This document shows, one piece after another, positions 1 to 7,982 of a stretch of 64,000 nucleotides of DNA (the first letter of the stretch is position 1; each line of letters opens with the position of its first letter). The notes beneath the pieces were generated by a model that was given only the letters and a program-made list of their open reading frames with translations, made no database searches and was not told where the DNA came from. A program made the position numbers and the translations under genes. Source of the stretch: an uncultured Flavobacteriia bacterium (lineage in GTDB: Bacteria; Bacteroidota; Bacteroidia; Flavobacteriales_D; Crocinitomicaceae); the NCBI GenBank assembly GCA_903873915.1, contig CAIQQH010000008.1, positions 1-64,000 of the forward strand, in the 5' to 3' direction.

Positions 1-357
1 AGAATTTTCAGCCATTGCTTCTGCAAAGCGTTCATTGCCATTTACTCCATCGAGTGTTGTATCATCCTCAAAAAAATAGCGGTAAACGGGGTCGAGTCGT
101 TCGTAACGAAAATAATCTCTCGGATTCTTGCCTGAAAGTGTAAACAATTCATCGGCAAATTGAGGCATCGTAAAAACAGAAGGCCCCATATCGAACCTAT
201 ACCCTTGATTGCTTTCACTCGACAATTTTCCGCCTGGAAAAGAATTGGCTTCAAAAACGCTTACTCGATACCCCTTGTTTCGCATGCGAATCGAAGCCGC
301 TAAGCCAGAAACTCCTGAACCAATTACAGCACAACTTTTTCCATTTTCCTTTATCAT
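1..357 (-). CDS. crtI: Phytoene desaturase (CrtI-type), N-terminal part, cut by window edge
   Basis: Reverse-strand frame open from an ATG at 357 to the window edge, 119 codons. The N-terminus reads VIGSGVSGLAASIRMRNKGY with FEANSFPGGK about 20 residues on, which is the FAD dinucleotide-binding fold of CrtI-type carotenoid desaturases/amine oxidases. It continues with YRFDMGPSVFTMP, the conserved CrtI segment. Family role: FAD-dependent desaturation of phytoene at the membrane in carotenoid pigment synthesis. The rest of the gene, and any crtB-type partner, would lie to the left. The 67-bp gap to paaZ, on the same strand, shows no clear terminator. The family is secure; exact desaturase specificity is not, because only the flavin-binding end is visible. 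Confidence 0.85.
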   Translation of the reverse strand, partial: MIKENGKSCAVIGSGVSGLAASIRMRNKGYRVSVFEANSFPGGKLSSESNQGYRFDMGPSVFTMPQFADELFTLSGKNPRDYFRYERLDPVYRYFFEDDTTLDGVNGNERFAEAMAENS

Positions 358-424
358 CTTTTACACTTTACACTTATCACTATAAAAAATGAATGTGAAA
401 AAAGTTCCTCAAAAGGACTAAATT

Positions 425-2476
425 CTATTTGGATTGATCTAATTTTCGCACCATAGTTAAGATGGTCGCTAGGGCCACAGTCTCCCCCGTCTCGTCGTAG
501 ACATCGACCAAGAACTTCACTATACCTTTGGCGATATCGTCTTCAGAGCGTTTTTCTTGGTCCACTTTTTCTTTCACGGTAAATCGAACACCAAGTGTTG
601 CTCCAGGATATACAGGCTTCGTAAAACGTGCTTCGTCTAGGCCATAGTTCAACAAAACGGGGCCTTTCTTCGGGTCAACAAACAATCCAGCCGCCTTAGA
701 CAAAACGAAATATCCATGTGCCACGCGGCGTTCAAAAATGGTTCCTTCCAAAGAGGTGGCATCCATGTGGGCATAGAAATTATCTCCGGAAACATTGGCG
801 AAATTGACAATGTCTGCATCTGTCACTGTATGTTTGTGAGTAAACACGGTCTCACCAATAAGCAACTCTTCGAAGTGCTTTCTAAACACATGAGGATTTG
901 CCTCAGGCATTTCTGCGCCCACTTGAAATTGCTGTGTAATCATTGTAATTGTTGTTGGATGTCCTTGAATTGCTGTACGTTGCAAGTAATGGAGAACACC
1001 ACGCTTTCCACCCATTTCTTCACCTCCGCCTGCACGACCTGGACCACCATGTGTTAACAATGGCATCGGCGAACCGTGTCCCGTACTTTCTTTGGCGCAA
1101 TCTTTATTGAGCACCAAAATGCGTCCATGCATACTAGCGGCGTTCACGACATATTCCATTGCTTCCTCATCACTTGGCGTCACGATAGATGATACCAAAG
1201 ACCCTTTCCCCATTTTTGCTAATAAAATCGCCTCATCCAAATTCTTATACGGCATTACCGTTGCCACAGGTCCGAATGCTTCTATTTCGTGCACATCCGT
1301 TTGATTGAATGGATCATTGTTTCGGAATAAAATTGGAGAGAAAAATGCACCTGCATTCGCATCTGCTCCAATGACTTCGCACTGATTGACATCACCATAA
1401 ACAATGGATTGCGATTTAGCTAAAAGCTCAACACTTGCACGTACACGTTCCACTTGAAGTTTAGAGATCAAGGCACCCATTCTCACACCTTCTACCGAAG
1501 GGTCGCCAATTTTCGTGCTTGCCAATCGCGCTGCAATCGCTTTTTCAACTTCATCGATTCGGTCTTCAGGGACAATGATTCTTCGAATAGCAGTACATTT
1601 CTGGCCTGCTTTGATTGTAATTTCTTTAACGGTTTCTTTAATGAACAAATCAAATTCCACTGTTCCAAGAACAGCTTTTTCACCTAAAATCGTAGCATTC
1701 AAAGAGTCTGCTTCTAAATTAAAGGAAACACTTTCCGCTGCTATTCTTGGATGAGCCTTCAGCATCTTTCCCGTTACCGCACTGCCCGTAAAGGTAACCA
1801 CATCCTCCGACGATACATGGTCGATAATTCCACGGCCAAGACCACAAATCAATTGCAAGGAACCTTCCGGCAAGATTTTAGAATCAATGATGTCGCGCAC
1901 AACAACCTCAGTCAAGAAGCAGGTAAATTCAGATGGCTTAACGATGGCTGGAACCCCAGCCATTAAGTTCACTGCAATTTTCTCCAACATCCCCCAAACA
2001 GGAAAATTGAAGGCATTTATGTGAATGGCTACACCCTCACGAGGGACCATGATGTGGTGACCGATAAAAGTTCCATTCTTCGACAAAGGTGCAGCAACAC
2101 CATCTACATAATAGGGAAGATCTGGAAATTGTCGACGCAAAGAAGCGTTTGAGAACAAGTTCCCTATTCCACCTTCAATATCAATCCATGAATCAACCCG
2201 AGTGGCGCCTGTCCAAGCACTAACCTGGTAGTATTTTTCCTTTTTTTCCATCAGGTACAGAGCAAGTGCTTTCAACATTCTTCCCCTTTCCTGAAATGTC
2301 ATTTTACGCAACGTAAAACCTCCTGTTCGCTTCGCATAGTCAGAAATGTCCGAAAAATCAAGCCCTGCGCTCGATACATCACCTATTTTCTGACCATTGA
2401 TTGCATTGAACAATTCAGTTTCTACTCCTGTCCCGTCAGTCCATTGACCTAAGACATAATTTTGATAGCGTTGCAT
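425..2476 (-). CDS. paaZ: Bifunctional PaaZ: aldehyde dehydrogenase plus oxepin-CoA hydratase
   Basis: 683 aa, full length for PaaZ. Residues about 1-510 are an aldehyde dehydrogenase: FTGSAVTGK around the cofactor site and the catalytic cysteine in GQKCTAIRR. Residues about 530-680 are a MaoC-like (R)-hydratase hotdog domain with the D-x4-H pattern in ANVSGDNFYAHMD. In the aerobic phenylacetate pathway PaaZ opens the oxepin-CoA ring and oxidises the resulting semialdehyde. No other paa gene (paaABCDE, paaG, paaH, paaJ, paaK) lies in the window, so it is an orphan here or the pathway is split. Some bacteria use PaaZ-like fusions for other ring-cleavage products, so substrate is inferred from family only. 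ATG start at 2476. Confidence 0.92.
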   Translation of the reverse strand: MQRYQNYVLGQWTDGTGVETELFNAINGQKIGDVSSAGLDFSDISDYAKRTGGFTLRKMTFQERGRMLKALALYLMEKKEKYYQVSAWTGATRVDSWIDIEGGIGNLFSNASLRRQFPDLPYYVDGVAAPLSKNGTFIGHHIMVPREGVAIHINAFNFPVWGMLEKIAVNLMAGVPAIVKPSEFTCFLTEVVVRDIIDSKILPEGSLQLICGLGRGIIDHVSSEDVVTFTGSAVTGKMLKAHPRIAAESVSFNLEADSLNATILGEKAVLGTVEFDLFIKETVKEITIKAGQKCTAIRRIIVPEDRIDEVEKAIAARLASTKIGDPSVEGVRMGALISKLQVERVRASVELLAKSQSIVYGDVNQCEVIGADANAGAFFSPILFRNNDPFNQTDVHEIEAFGPVATVMPYKNLDEAILLAKMGKGSLVSSIVTPSDEEAMEYVVNAASMHGRILVLNKDCAKESTGHGSPMPLLTHGGPGRAGGGEEMGGKRGVLHYLQRTAIQGHPTTITMITQQFQVGAEMPEANPHVFRKHFEELLIGETVFTHKHTVTDADIVNFANVSGDNFYAHMDATSLEGTIFERRVAHGYFVLSKAAGLFVDPKKGPVLLNYGLDEARFTKPVYPGATLGVRFTVKEKVDQEKRSEDDIAKGIVKFLVDVYDETGETVALATILTMVRKLDQSK

Positions 2477-2642
2477 GTTCTAAAATTTAAAGGTTAAAAA
2501 TAAAGAATGTAGGGGAATAAGAGCGCATAAAAGATAAGGAATAAACGCAGAATTAAACAATTCAACAAATCAACTTTCAGCAAAAATTAAATCCATTTAT
2601 CTCAAGTAAAGTGACTAATTTAAGGCCATTAATTAATTGATA

Positions 2643-4460
2643 ATGAATCGGATTGTCTTACTACTCCTGTGCTTGTTAAGCATGGTGGCCCAAAGTCAGG
2701 ATGACCTAGGACAATTGATTGATGATGGATCTAATGTTCGCCTTTCAACCAAAACAAGGATAAACGCCTTACACAGAGCGGCAGATTTGATGACAAACTC
2801 AAATCCAGACAGCTCTTACATTCTCTTAGACTCAGCATTATCATTAATTACTAGAGCTACAAGCAGTGAGTTTCGACAAGCCAACCATTTGATTCGAGCG
2901 AAAATCTTTCTCATCCAAGGTGTTTACCCCAAGGCATTGGATTACGCCCAAAAGTCATTGAAATTATCCGAAAAGTTGAAAAATAAACGACTTGTTTCGG
3001 ACTGCTACAGTGTAATTGGTCAAATTTTCGAACGTAAAGAAAACAATACAAAAGCCGCCGAATACCATAAAAAAGGCTTGCGAATTAATCGAGAACTTGG
3101 AGATTCAATACGCATTTCCAACTCTCTAAGTTTGCTTGGAAACATTTATGGCGCGACAAAACAATTTAAGGTCGCACTTCGGTTTTACCGCGAAAGTTTA
3201 AGCTACATCGATAGCAAAAAGAATGCTGAACAAGCTGGAATTGCTTATGGAAACATTGGATATGTCAATTATCAACAAGGTCTTGAAGCACTCAAGAAAA
3301 AAAAGGATGCATCGAATTATTTCGCACAAGCTCTAGACGCATCACATCAAGCCAAATCTATTTTTCAATCCATTCATAACCGTCGATTTCAAATTATTGC
3401 AGAACTAAATATAGGACTTATTTACAATGAACTTAAGGATTTCACTACGGCAAAAAAATGGTGCATTTCAGCGTACAACACAGCAGCTGAGTTAAAGATT
3501 CCACCGCTAGAAAGAGATGCATGTGATTGCCTTTACAAGAGCAATAAAGCACTTAACAAGTACAATGAGGCATTGAACTATTTCGAAATTTACAAAACCT
3601 TGAGCGACTCCATTGAGAATCTAGACAATGAGCGTTCAATGGTAGAAAAAGAGTTGAACTTCAATTATGAAAAGGAGCAATTGGCGGATAGTTTACAATA
3701 TGCTCAAAAGGAAATCGTCGCTGAATCGCGTATTCAAAGACAGCAAATTGGACTCATCTCATCAGCCGGGATATTGTTGCTTATTATCGTGCTGATGGTT
3801 GTTGTAATACGCGGAAAGAAAAGGTCTGACGAGTTATTGTTGAACATATTACCTTATGAAACAGCTCAAGAACTCAAGAAAAAAGGGCAGGCAGAAACAA
3901 AGAATTTCGAGAATGTAACGGTACTTTTTACTGACTTCAAAGGATTTACTACCATTTCTGAAATACTTACACCAAAGGAATTGATCACTGAAATAGATAC
4001 CTGTTTTAAAGGAATAGACCGCATCATGTCAAAATATGCTATTGAAAAAATTAAAACCATTGGAGATGCTTACATGGCTGCGGGTGGACTTCCAAAAGAA
4101 AATACGACTCACCCAATTGATGTCGTGATGGCTGCCGAGGAGATTCTACTATTAATGGCTGAACTCAAGCGAGAGCGCATTGAAAAGAACTTGCCCTATT
4201 TTGACATTCGCATTGGTATTCATTCAGGACCTGTAATTGCAGGTATTGTTGGCATCAAGAAATTCTCATATGACATATGGGGAGACACGGTGAACACTGC
4301 TTCGCGCATGGAGAGTAGCGGAGAAGTGAATCGAATCAATCTCTCGGGAGCCACACATGAATTGATAAAGGACCTTTATGAATGTGAATACCGCGGGAAA
4401 GTCGAAGCAAAAAACAAAGGGAAAATTGACATGTACTTTCTCAAAAAGAGAATCAGTTAG
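2643..4460 (+). CDS. TPR-containing membrane class III adenylate/guanylate cyclase
   Basis: 605 aa from the ATG at 2643; an in-frame TTG lies two codons earlier. A signal peptide (about residues 1-20) precedes TPR repeats (about 30-330, with recurring A-x-x-Y pairs), a coiled stretch, one TM helix (about 369-391), and a C-terminal class III cyclase domain (about 420-605). Both metal aspartates are present (LFTDFKGFT, D431; KTIGDAYM, D475), as are the purine-selecting Lys (EKIKTIGD) and Asp (YDIWGD) expected of adenylate cyclases, and the N and R of NTASRM. It should therefore work as a homodimer and make cAMP. The signal peptide and single TM put the TPRs outside the inner membrane and catalysis in the cytoplasm. 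It converges on dusB with 9 bp between. Confidence 0.85.
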   Translation: MNRIVLLLLCLLSMVAQSQDDLGQLIDDGSNVRLSTKTRINALHRAADLMTNSNPDSSYILLDSALSLITRATSSEFRQANHLIRAKIFLIQGVYPKALDYAQKSLKLSEKLKNKRLVSDCYSVIGQIFERKENNTKAAEYHKKGLRINRELGDSIRISNSLSLLGNIYGATKQFKVALRFYRESLSYIDSKKNAEQAGIAYGNIGYVNYQQGLEALKKKKDASNYFAQALDASHQAKSIFQSIHNRRFQIIAELNIGLIYNELKDFTTAKKWCISAYNTAAELKIPPLERDACDCLYKSNKALNKYNEALNYFEIYKTLSDSIENLDNERSMVEKELNFNYEKEQLADSLQYAQKEIVAESRIQRQQIGLISSAGILLLIIVLMVVVIRGKKRSDELLLNILPYETAQELKKKGQAETKNFENVTVLFTDFKGFTTISEILTPKELITEIDTCFKGIDRIMSKYAIEKIKTIGDAYMAAGGLPKENTTHPIDVVMAAEEILLLMAELKRERIEKNLPYFDIRIGIHSGPVIAGIVGIKKFSYDIWGDTVNTASRMESSGEVNRINLSGATHELIKDLYECEYRGKVEAKNKGKIDMYFLKKRIS

Positions 4461-4469
4461 CTCCCTAAT

Positions 4470-5462
4470 CTACACAAAAACAAACTCCTCCTCATGCCTA
4501 CTGATGTAGTCGAGCAACTCCATTACTTCTTGAAAATCTGTTGAGGTAACCAACTTCATGCGGAAATCTTTAAAATGTGAGATCCCTTTAAAGTAATTGG
4601 TATAATGTCGCTTCATCTCAGCTATACCTAGCACCTCACCTTTCCAGTTCACTGACATTTGAAGGTGGTCACGTGCTGCATCTACACGTTCTTTCAGCCC
4701 TGGTGCGGCTAAGTGTGTGCCTGTGGCCATAAAATGTTTGATTTCATTGAAGACCCAAGGGTAACCGATGCTCGCGCGACCAATCATGATTCCGTCTACA
4801 CCATAGCGCTGTCTGTATTCAACTGCTTTTTCCGGAGTATCTATATCTCCATTTCCAAAAACAGGAATGCGCATACGCTGATTGTTCTTTACCTCTCCAA
4901 TCAAGGTCCAATCTGCATCGCCCTTATACATTTGTTTGCGCGTGCGTCCATGAATTGAAATTGCCTCAATACCAACATCTTGCAAGCGTTCAGCAGTTTC
5001 CAAAATGTATTTGGTGTCATCGTCCCAACCGAGTCGAGTTTTAACAGTGACGGGCAGATTGGTAGCGTTCACAATTTCTTGTGTCATCCTTACCATCTTT
5101 GGAATATCTTGTAAAATTCCAGCACCGGCACCTTTACATGCGACCTTCTTGACAGGACAGCCGTAGTTGATATCGATAATGTCAGGATTGACCTTTTCGA
5201 TAATCTCGGCCGCTTGCCTCATGCTTTCTATCTCTGATCCAAAAATTTGAATGCCAACAGGACGTTCATATTCAAAAATATCCAGCTTTTGCACACTCTT
5301 CACCGCATCTCGGATGAGACCCTCTGAAGAAATAAATTCCGTGTACATCAAATCCGCGCCATTCTTTTTGCACAAAGCACGAAATGGTGGATCACTCACA
5401 TCCTCCATCGGCGCAAGCAACAAAGGAAATTCTCCCAATTCTATGTTACGGATTTTTACCAC
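4470..5462 (-). CDS. dusB: tRNA-dihydrouridine synthase (Dus family)
   Basis: 330 aa FMN enzyme reducing uridines to dihydrouridine in tRNA D-loops. LLAPMEDVSDPPFR is the N-terminal FMN/phosphate region, NYGCPVKKV carries the catalytic cysteine, and MIGRASIGYPWVF is the C-terminal TIM-barrel signature. The start is GTG at 5462; the next in-frame ATG falls inside the conserved LAPMEDVS motif and is too late. A perfect TAnnTTTG box (5467-5474 on this strand) ends only 4 nt before the GTG, so the mRNA is probably leaderless. Subfamily (DusB versus another Dus) is assigned by overall similarity. Confidence 0.9.
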   Translation of the reverse strand: MVKIRNIELGEFPLLLAPMEDVSDPPFRALCKKNGADLMYTEFISSEGLIRDAVKSVQKLDIFEYERPVGIQIFGSEIESMRQAAEIIEKVNPDIIDINYGCPVKKVACKGAGAGILQDIPKMVRMTQEIVNATNLPVTVKTRLGWDDDTKYILETAERLQDVGIEAISIHGRTRKQMYKGDADWTLIGEVKNNQRMRIPVFGNGDIDTPEKAVEYRQRYGVDGIMIGRASIGYPWVFNEIKHFMATGTHLAAPGLKERVDAARDHLQMSVNWKGEVLGIAEMKRHYTNYFKGISHFKDFRMKLVTSTDFQEVMELLDYISRHEEEFVFV

Positions 5463-5466
5463 GGTG

Positions 5467-5474
5467 CAAAGATA
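5467..5474 (-). promoter_or_regulatory. -7 box TATCTTTG upstream of dusB
   Basis: Perfect match to the Bacteroidota TAnnTTTG box. Its last base is 4 nt from the GTG of dusB, so initiation should fall at or next to the start codon. Confidence 0.6.
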
Positions 5475-5497
5475 CGGTTTGGATTTCAGGACATCAA

Positions 5498-5555
5498 GAT
5501 TTTAAGACAAAAGACTCGTCAGCCGCAGCTGACTGAAAGACGAAGGACAAAAGAC
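5498..5555. repeat. 58-bp direct repeat, copy 1
   Basis: Begins GATTTTAAGACAAAAGACTC and contains the imperfect palindrome GTCAGCCGCAGCTGAC. One base difference from copy 2 at 5611-5668 was counted by eye. Confidence 0.8.
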
Positions 5556-5610
5556 CTTAACCATACTTCGGTGGCTGAGGTTCCGAAGGAAGTCTCGAAG
5601 TCACCGGTTG

Positions 5611-5668
5611 GATTTTAAGACAAAAGACTCGTCAGCCGCAGCTGACTGAAAGACAAAGGACAAAAGAC
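5611..5668. repeat. 58-bp direct repeat, copy 2
   Basis: Second copy of the 5498-5555 repeat with the same internal palindrome; the two starts are 113 bp apart. Confidence 0.8.
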
Positions 5669-5693
5669 TCAATTATGTTTCGGTGACTAAAGC

Positions 5694-5719
5694 AAAAAAG
5701 GAGCACTCAATTGTACTCC
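5694..5719 (-). terminator. Rho-independent terminator of RNA copy A
   Basis: Stem GGAGTAC/GTGCTCC, six-base loop, then U6 on the reverse strand. It also lies downstream of the desaturase operon and could end that transcript. Confidence 0.8.
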
Positions 5720-5792
5720 TTCTCGTTACCTAACCTAAACCTAACTAAACTACTGCTGTCTATGAATTCCGGGAACCACCCCGGGTGTTTTA
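5694..5792 (-). ncRNA. Predicted small RNA, copy A
   Basis: About 99 nt read on the reverse strand. It starts just after a TATCTTTG box (5798-5805), has a 5' hairpin CCGGG-GTGGTT-CCCGG, then a linker with TTTAGGTTAGGTAAC, then a terminator stem GGAGTAC/GTGCTCC followed by six U. A homologous unit is at 8790-8883. The stems differ in ways that keep pairing: a C-G pair in the 5' hairpin replaces an A-U pair of copy B, and an A-U pair in the terminator replaces a G-U. No conserved peptide is encoded in either orientation. Could instead be a leader or a mobile repeat; function unknown. Confidence 0.6.
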
Positions 5793-5797
5793 TGATT

Positions 5798-5829
5798 CAA
5801 AGATATCGTCAGGTTTAGAGTGTGGGAAA
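5798..5829 (-). promoter_or_regulatory. Promoter of RNA copy A
   Basis: -7 box TATCTTTG (5798-5805). About 20 bp upstream lies TTTC (5826-5829), one base off the TTTG -33 consensus. Confidence 0.55.
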
Positions 5830-5868
5830 GAAATAGTTGTGCGACTGAAGCAGTTTCAGTAAAAGCGC

Positions 5869-5894
5869 TTAGTTCTTCTACGTAGTTCTACTTA
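5869..5894. promoter_or_regulatory. TAGTTCT direct-repeat box upstream of RNA copy A
   Basis: TAGTTCT occurs at 5870-5876 and 5883-5889, with ACTTA following. Its reverse complement resembles the 10-bp tandem repeats at 8964-8986 upstream of RNA copy B. It lies about 75-100 bp upstream of the predicted RNA start, partly over the downstream flank of the desaturase operon. Possible activator site; the binding protein is unknown. Confidence 0.4.
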
Positions 5895-5928
5895 TCAGAA
5901 GTCACCTTAAGTGGTTTCTTGGGATTGA

Positions 5929-6897
5929 TTAATGGTAGGAAACAAGATTTTTAGACTTTTCATCCCAAAGTTTTAGCGACAAACATCGGCGGATTTCTTT
6001 CCATTGGAGCGACGTTGTTTTGGGATTTTGAAGAATTGGAACATCACGCATCACTTCAGGTAAACGATAGAAGGGTATTCGCGCGTTGATGTGATGAATA
6101 TGATGGTAACCGATATTCCCCGTAAACCAATGCATGATGCGATTTGTCTTCATAAAACTTGACGATTCCATGGCTGCATCAATGTAGCTCCATTGCTCAT
6201 CGGACATATACCTTGCTGTTGGAAAATTGTGCTGGGCATAGAAAAGATATGCACCCAAGCCACCGGAGATAAAATGAGGAATCAAGGTAAAAAAGATACT
6301 TGTAGACCACCCGAAATGAATGAAAATAAATACATGAAGAGTGAAATAGAAACTCAAGGCAAAAATGGCTTCTTTGTTTTTAGAAAAACTTACAATCAAT
6401 GGGTGAATGCACATCCCGACGAGAAAAGAAAAGATGAACCCATTAACAATCACGAAAGGATGTCGGATAAACATATACTGACGCTGCTGTTGTGCATTGA
6501 GTTCTTGGAAACGACCTAAGGTAAACATCGGATAGGATCCAATTCCTGATTTAAACAACTTTGAATTGTGATCATGGTGATAATTGTGGGACCTGCGCCA
6601 AACAACTTTCGGACACAACACATAGTACCCAAAAATAGAAAATAGAACTGTCGCGATTCTATTTTCTTTTAAAATTGCGAGATGTAAATAATCGTGGTAA
6701 ATGACAAACATGCGAACGATCAGTAAACCACAGAGTATACTTAGTGGAAGTTTAATACTCCAATGTAAATGCATGGTTAATGCGACTAAATTCGCAATCA
6801 AGAGCAACAAGGTGGAGAGCGTTAGCCACCAACTTTTCAATCGATTTTCGTGCGCGTATGCTGCGGTTATAGCCAACAGGTCTTCGTTCGTTTTCAT
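5929..6897 (-). CDS. Membrane fatty acid desaturase
   Basis: 322 aa with four or more TM segments and the three histidine boxes of membrane di-iron desaturases: HDYLH (about residue 70), RRSHNYHHDH (about 103) and YHHIHHINARIP (about 270). The C-terminal part (HNFPTARYM, NIGYHHIHHINARIPFYRLPE) resembles acyl-lipid delta-12/omega-type desaturases. It should introduce a cis double bond in membrane acyl chains using O2 and an electron donor. It is the last gene of a three-gene unit; its ATG overlaps the upstream stop by 4 nt (ATGA), indicating translational coupling. Regiospecificity cannot be read from sequence alone. Confidence 0.88.
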   Translation of the reverse strand: MKTNEDLLAITAAYAHENRLKSWWLTLSTLLLLIANLVALTMHLHWSIKLPLSILCGLLIVRMFVIYHDYLHLAILKENRIATVLFSIFGYYVLCPKVVWRRSHNYHHDHNSKLFKSGIGSYPMFTLGRFQELNAQQQRQYMFIRHPFVIVNGFIFSFLVGMCIHPLIVSFSKNKEAIFALSFYFTLHVFIFIHFGWSTSIFFTLIPHFISGGLGAYLFYAQHNFPTARYMSDEQWSYIDAAMESSSFMKTNRIMHWFTGNIGYHHIHHINARIPFYRLPEVMRDVPILQNPKTTSLQWKEIRRCLSLKLWDEKSKNLVSYH

Positions 6898-7982
6898 TGT
6901 ACAGTAATTGCAGTTTTTGAATTTTTGCTGAGCAATCGAAAATGCGAAATGACAGCAGAGATTAAATACTTTTTACTTCGGTATGGGTAATTGTATTTTT
7001 GACAGGTTTCAACCAAGATCTTGGTTAGCTCGGGATAATGGATATGGCAAATATGTGGGCACAAATGATGGATTACATGAAAATTAAACCCACCAAAAAG
7101 AGTCAAAATAAAAGGATTTGATTTACCAAAATCTGAAGCAGTCAAGACCTGATGGTAAGACCAACTGTGCGGCAGTTCATTGTTTTCATTCGGTTCTGGA
7201 AACTGAGCATCTTCACCAACATGTGTGCTTAAGAGTACAAAAGTGATGACCAAACTTCCAAGCACGGTTAAAAGAAAAAATGCAGAGAGTGCAAAAAGCC
7301 AACTCAACTTTAATACTAGGACAGGTAAAACAATAAATTGAAACAAATAGAACAATTTAAAAAAGATCATTTGTACCAATTGTTTTTTGGGATAATTGCT
7401 ATTGTCGAATACGCCAATTCTTTTGGAAAAAGCATCTTTGAAATCCCGGTATAATACCCATCGGAAAATATAGAGCATATACACCACTGGCATGTATAGG
7501 TGCTGAAACCGATGGTATATACGATGCCTATCTTTGGGGAAAATTTTTACAACACTGGTCTGCTGAATATCAGAATCGTAATTCATAATGTTCGGATACA
7601 CATGGTGAGCACCCAAATGCCTATTGACCCAGTTGTATGAATTTGTTCCAAGGAGATCAAACACCATTAACAATGTTTGATTGTCTTTTCTTCGTTTGAA
7701 GATGGCATTGTGCGCGGCATCATGGCCTATGTTAAGACCTAAAAAGACAGACCATGCCCCAAGGAAGGCATAGAGTAAATAAATGAAAAAATGATTTCCA
7801 TCCACCCAAAAAATGGATAAATACCCTAAAATGTATAATAGCGTCATTAGCACTAGTTTCATTTTCATGGCATTGTTGGCGTAATGGGTGAGATTGTTTG
7901 ACTTGAAATAGTCGTCAATCCTTTCTTTTAGCTCATTCAGAAAATTCGAGTTCTCGCGAGAGAATGAAATGTTTTCTATCAT
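6894..7982 (-). CDS. Acyl-lipid desaturase, front-end (delta-6-like) family
   Basis: 362 aa. Histidine boxes HDAAH (about residue 88), HLGAHHVYPN (about 123) and FNFHVIHHLCPHICHIHYPEL (about 300-320) fit the delta-6/linoleoyl-CoA desaturase-like family. The N-terminus lacks the fused cytochrome b5 domain of eukaryotic relatives, as is usual in bacteria. TM pairs flank the first box and residues 210-260. It overlaps both neighbours by ATGA, between a GNAT-like gene and a second desaturase. Two distinct desaturases in one operon suggest a polyunsaturated acyl product; that is inference. Confidence 0.86.
   Translation of the reverse strand: MIENISFSRENSNFLNELKERIDDYFKSNNLTHYANNAMKMKLVLMTLLYILGYLSIFWVDGNHFFIYLLYAFLGAWSVFLGLNIGHDAAHNAIFKRRKDNQTLLMVFDLLGTNSYNWVNRHLGAHHVYPNIMNYDSDIQQTSVVKIFPKDRHRIYHRFQHLYMPVVYMLYIFRWVLYRDFKDAFSKRIGVFDNSNYPKKQLVQMIFFKLFYLFQFIVLPVLVLKLSWLFALSAFFLLTVLGSLVITFVLLSTHVGEDAQFPEPNENNELPHSWSYHQVLTASDFGKSNPFILTLFGGFNFHVIHHLCPHICHIHYPELTKILVETCQKYNYPYRSKKYLISAVISHFRLLSKNSKTAITVQ

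Larger units (their letters stand above)
5463..5928. other. 466-bp intergenic region: 58-bp direct repeats and RNA unit A
   Basis: No protein gene seen. It contains the dusB promoter box, two near-identical 58-bp repeats (5498-5555 and 5611-5668), a predicted small RNA with promoter and terminator (5694-5805), and a direct-repeat box at 5869-5894. Between the 58-bp repeats lies low-complexity sequence with CTTCGGTGGCTGAGG-type words. Confidence 0.7.

Noticed and set aside
716-1057. 113-codon forward frame inside paaZ
   Set aside because: Antisense shadow of a well-supported gene; no start context.
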